DNA from: Candidatus Magasanikbacteria bacterium CG_4_10_14_0_8_um_filter_42_12 | GTDB taxonomy: Bacteria > Patescibacteriota > Patescibacteriia > Magasanikbacterales > UBA922 | Length of the DNA: 22,513 nt | Direction: 5' to 3' | NCBI GenBank assembly: GCA_002784795.1 | Contig: PFLZ01000111.1 | Location: 1-22,513 of the forward strand | Part shown: positions 22,186-22,513 of the stretch, piece after piece | How positions within the stretch are numbered: position 1 is the first letter of the stretch | How the letters are laid out: each line of letters opens with the position of its first letter | The notes under the pieces: model-generated | Database searches by the model: none | What the model was told of the DNA's origin: nothing | What the model saw: the letters and a program-made list of their open reading frames with translations, nothing else | Position numbers and translations under genes: made by a program

Positions 22186-22513
22186 AGATTTTTCAGTGTA
22201 TCATATCCGATCTTTTCTATCTCAAGCGCTAGTTCGGCTCCCTCACTCTTTACAATCTTTCCGTCTATCATAATATGAATTTCATCGGGAGTAACGTATT
22301 CTAAAATACGATTGTAATGTGTAATGAGAAGCACACCGGTGTTTTCACTTCTAAAGCGATTGATGCCGTCGGACACAATGCGGAGTGCATCGACATCTAA
22401 ACCAGAATCTGTCTCGTCAAGAATAGCATAGGTTGGTTCGAGCACAGACATCTGCAAAATTTCGAGACGTTTTTTTTCTCCACCTGACATGCCAACATTC
22501 ACATAGCGAGTCA
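22182..22513 (-). CDS. sufC: Fe-S assembly ATPase SufC, C-terminal part (N-terminus outside window)
   Basis: SufC is the ABC-type ATPase of the SUF scaffold (SufBCD). The frame is open to the right end of the window, so the Walker A part is missing. Visible are [20 protein letters not shown] with the ABC signature SGGEKKR, Walker B with the catalytic acid in [11 protein letters not shown], and the H-loop in [10 protein letters not shown]. The MSGGEKKR and DETDSGLD versions are specific to SufC among ABC ATPases. The C-terminus ends [11 protein letters not shown]. Whether sufB lies to the right cannot be seen; to the left the operon continues with the DUF59 and ferredoxin genes. Confidence 0.95.
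   Translation of the reverse strand, partial: TRYVNVGMSGGEKKRLEILQMSVLEPTYAILDETDSGLDVDALRIVSDGINRFRSENTGVLLITHYNRILEYVTPDEIHIMIDGKIVKSEGAELALEIEKIGYDTLKNL

Noticed and set aside
1..22513. Alternative genetic code (UGA as glycine)
   Set aside because: TGA ends the cytidylyltransferase, murF, sufC and transposase genes at the family-typical C-termini and within ATGA overlaps.

Overview
The window looks like a piece of a small-genome bacterium of the Candidate Phyla Radiation (Patescibacteria). This is inferred from several traits: moderately AT-rich coding DNA, tight gene packing with ATGA overlaps, a Mur ligase with an N-terminal membrane region, a FemX-type ligase, a compact SUF remnant, and almost no Shine-Dalgarno sequences before housekeeping genes. 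TGA ends several genes at natural boundaries, so the UGA-to-Gly code of Gracilibacteria is unlikely. No rRNA, tRNA or CRISPR array was seen.

Layout. 1-1365 (+): the C-terminal part of a class B penicillin-binding protein, then greA. 1434-2556: a GC-rich island of three small unrecognised genes, two on + and one on -, facing tail to tail. Each unit has its own TTGACA-type promoter and each gene a strong Shine-Dalgarno; three hairpins lie between the facing ends. 2614-7554 (+): an information and nucleotide-sanitation run, comprising lysyl-tRNA synthetase fused to an HD-hydrolase domain, a small cytidylyltransferase, an RdgB/HAM1-NUDIX fusion and serS. 7558-8142: a REP-associated tyrosine transposase (RAYT) flanked by matching palindromes; a decayed solo copy of the palindrome lies behind greA. 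8155-13808 (+): an envelope run of alpha/beta hydrolase, membrane MurF-like ligase, DegT-type aminotransferase, FemX-like ligase and FtsQ. 13809-14322: a gene-free gap holding a 269-base segment bounded by 13-base inverted repeats and a shared terminator. 14323-18626 (-): a coiled-coil M23 peptidase with its own promoter, gltX, a SpoU-type RNA methyltransferase and a WecG/TagA glycosyltransferase. 18627-21474: a divergent promoter region with a CIRCE-like operator and clpB (+). 21560-22513 (-): sufC (cut by the window end), a MIP18/DUF59 protein and a three-cysteine ferredoxin.

How the genes fit together. The 8.1-13.8 kb run reads as a cell-wall and division cluster: MurF-like precursor synthesis, FemX cross-bridge chemistry, FtsQ in the divisome. 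The PBP at the left edge and the M23 peptidase to the right act on the same polymer. The lysS-to-serS segment combines tRNA charging with removal of damaged nucleotides. clpB appears to be under HrcA control. The SUF genes at the right end serve Fe-S cluster assembly.

The best candidates for something undescribed are the GC-rich island of small convergent genes, the lysS-HD fusion, the RdgB-NUDIX fusion, the RAYT with its palindromes, and the inverted-repeat element in the 13.8-14.3 kb gap.
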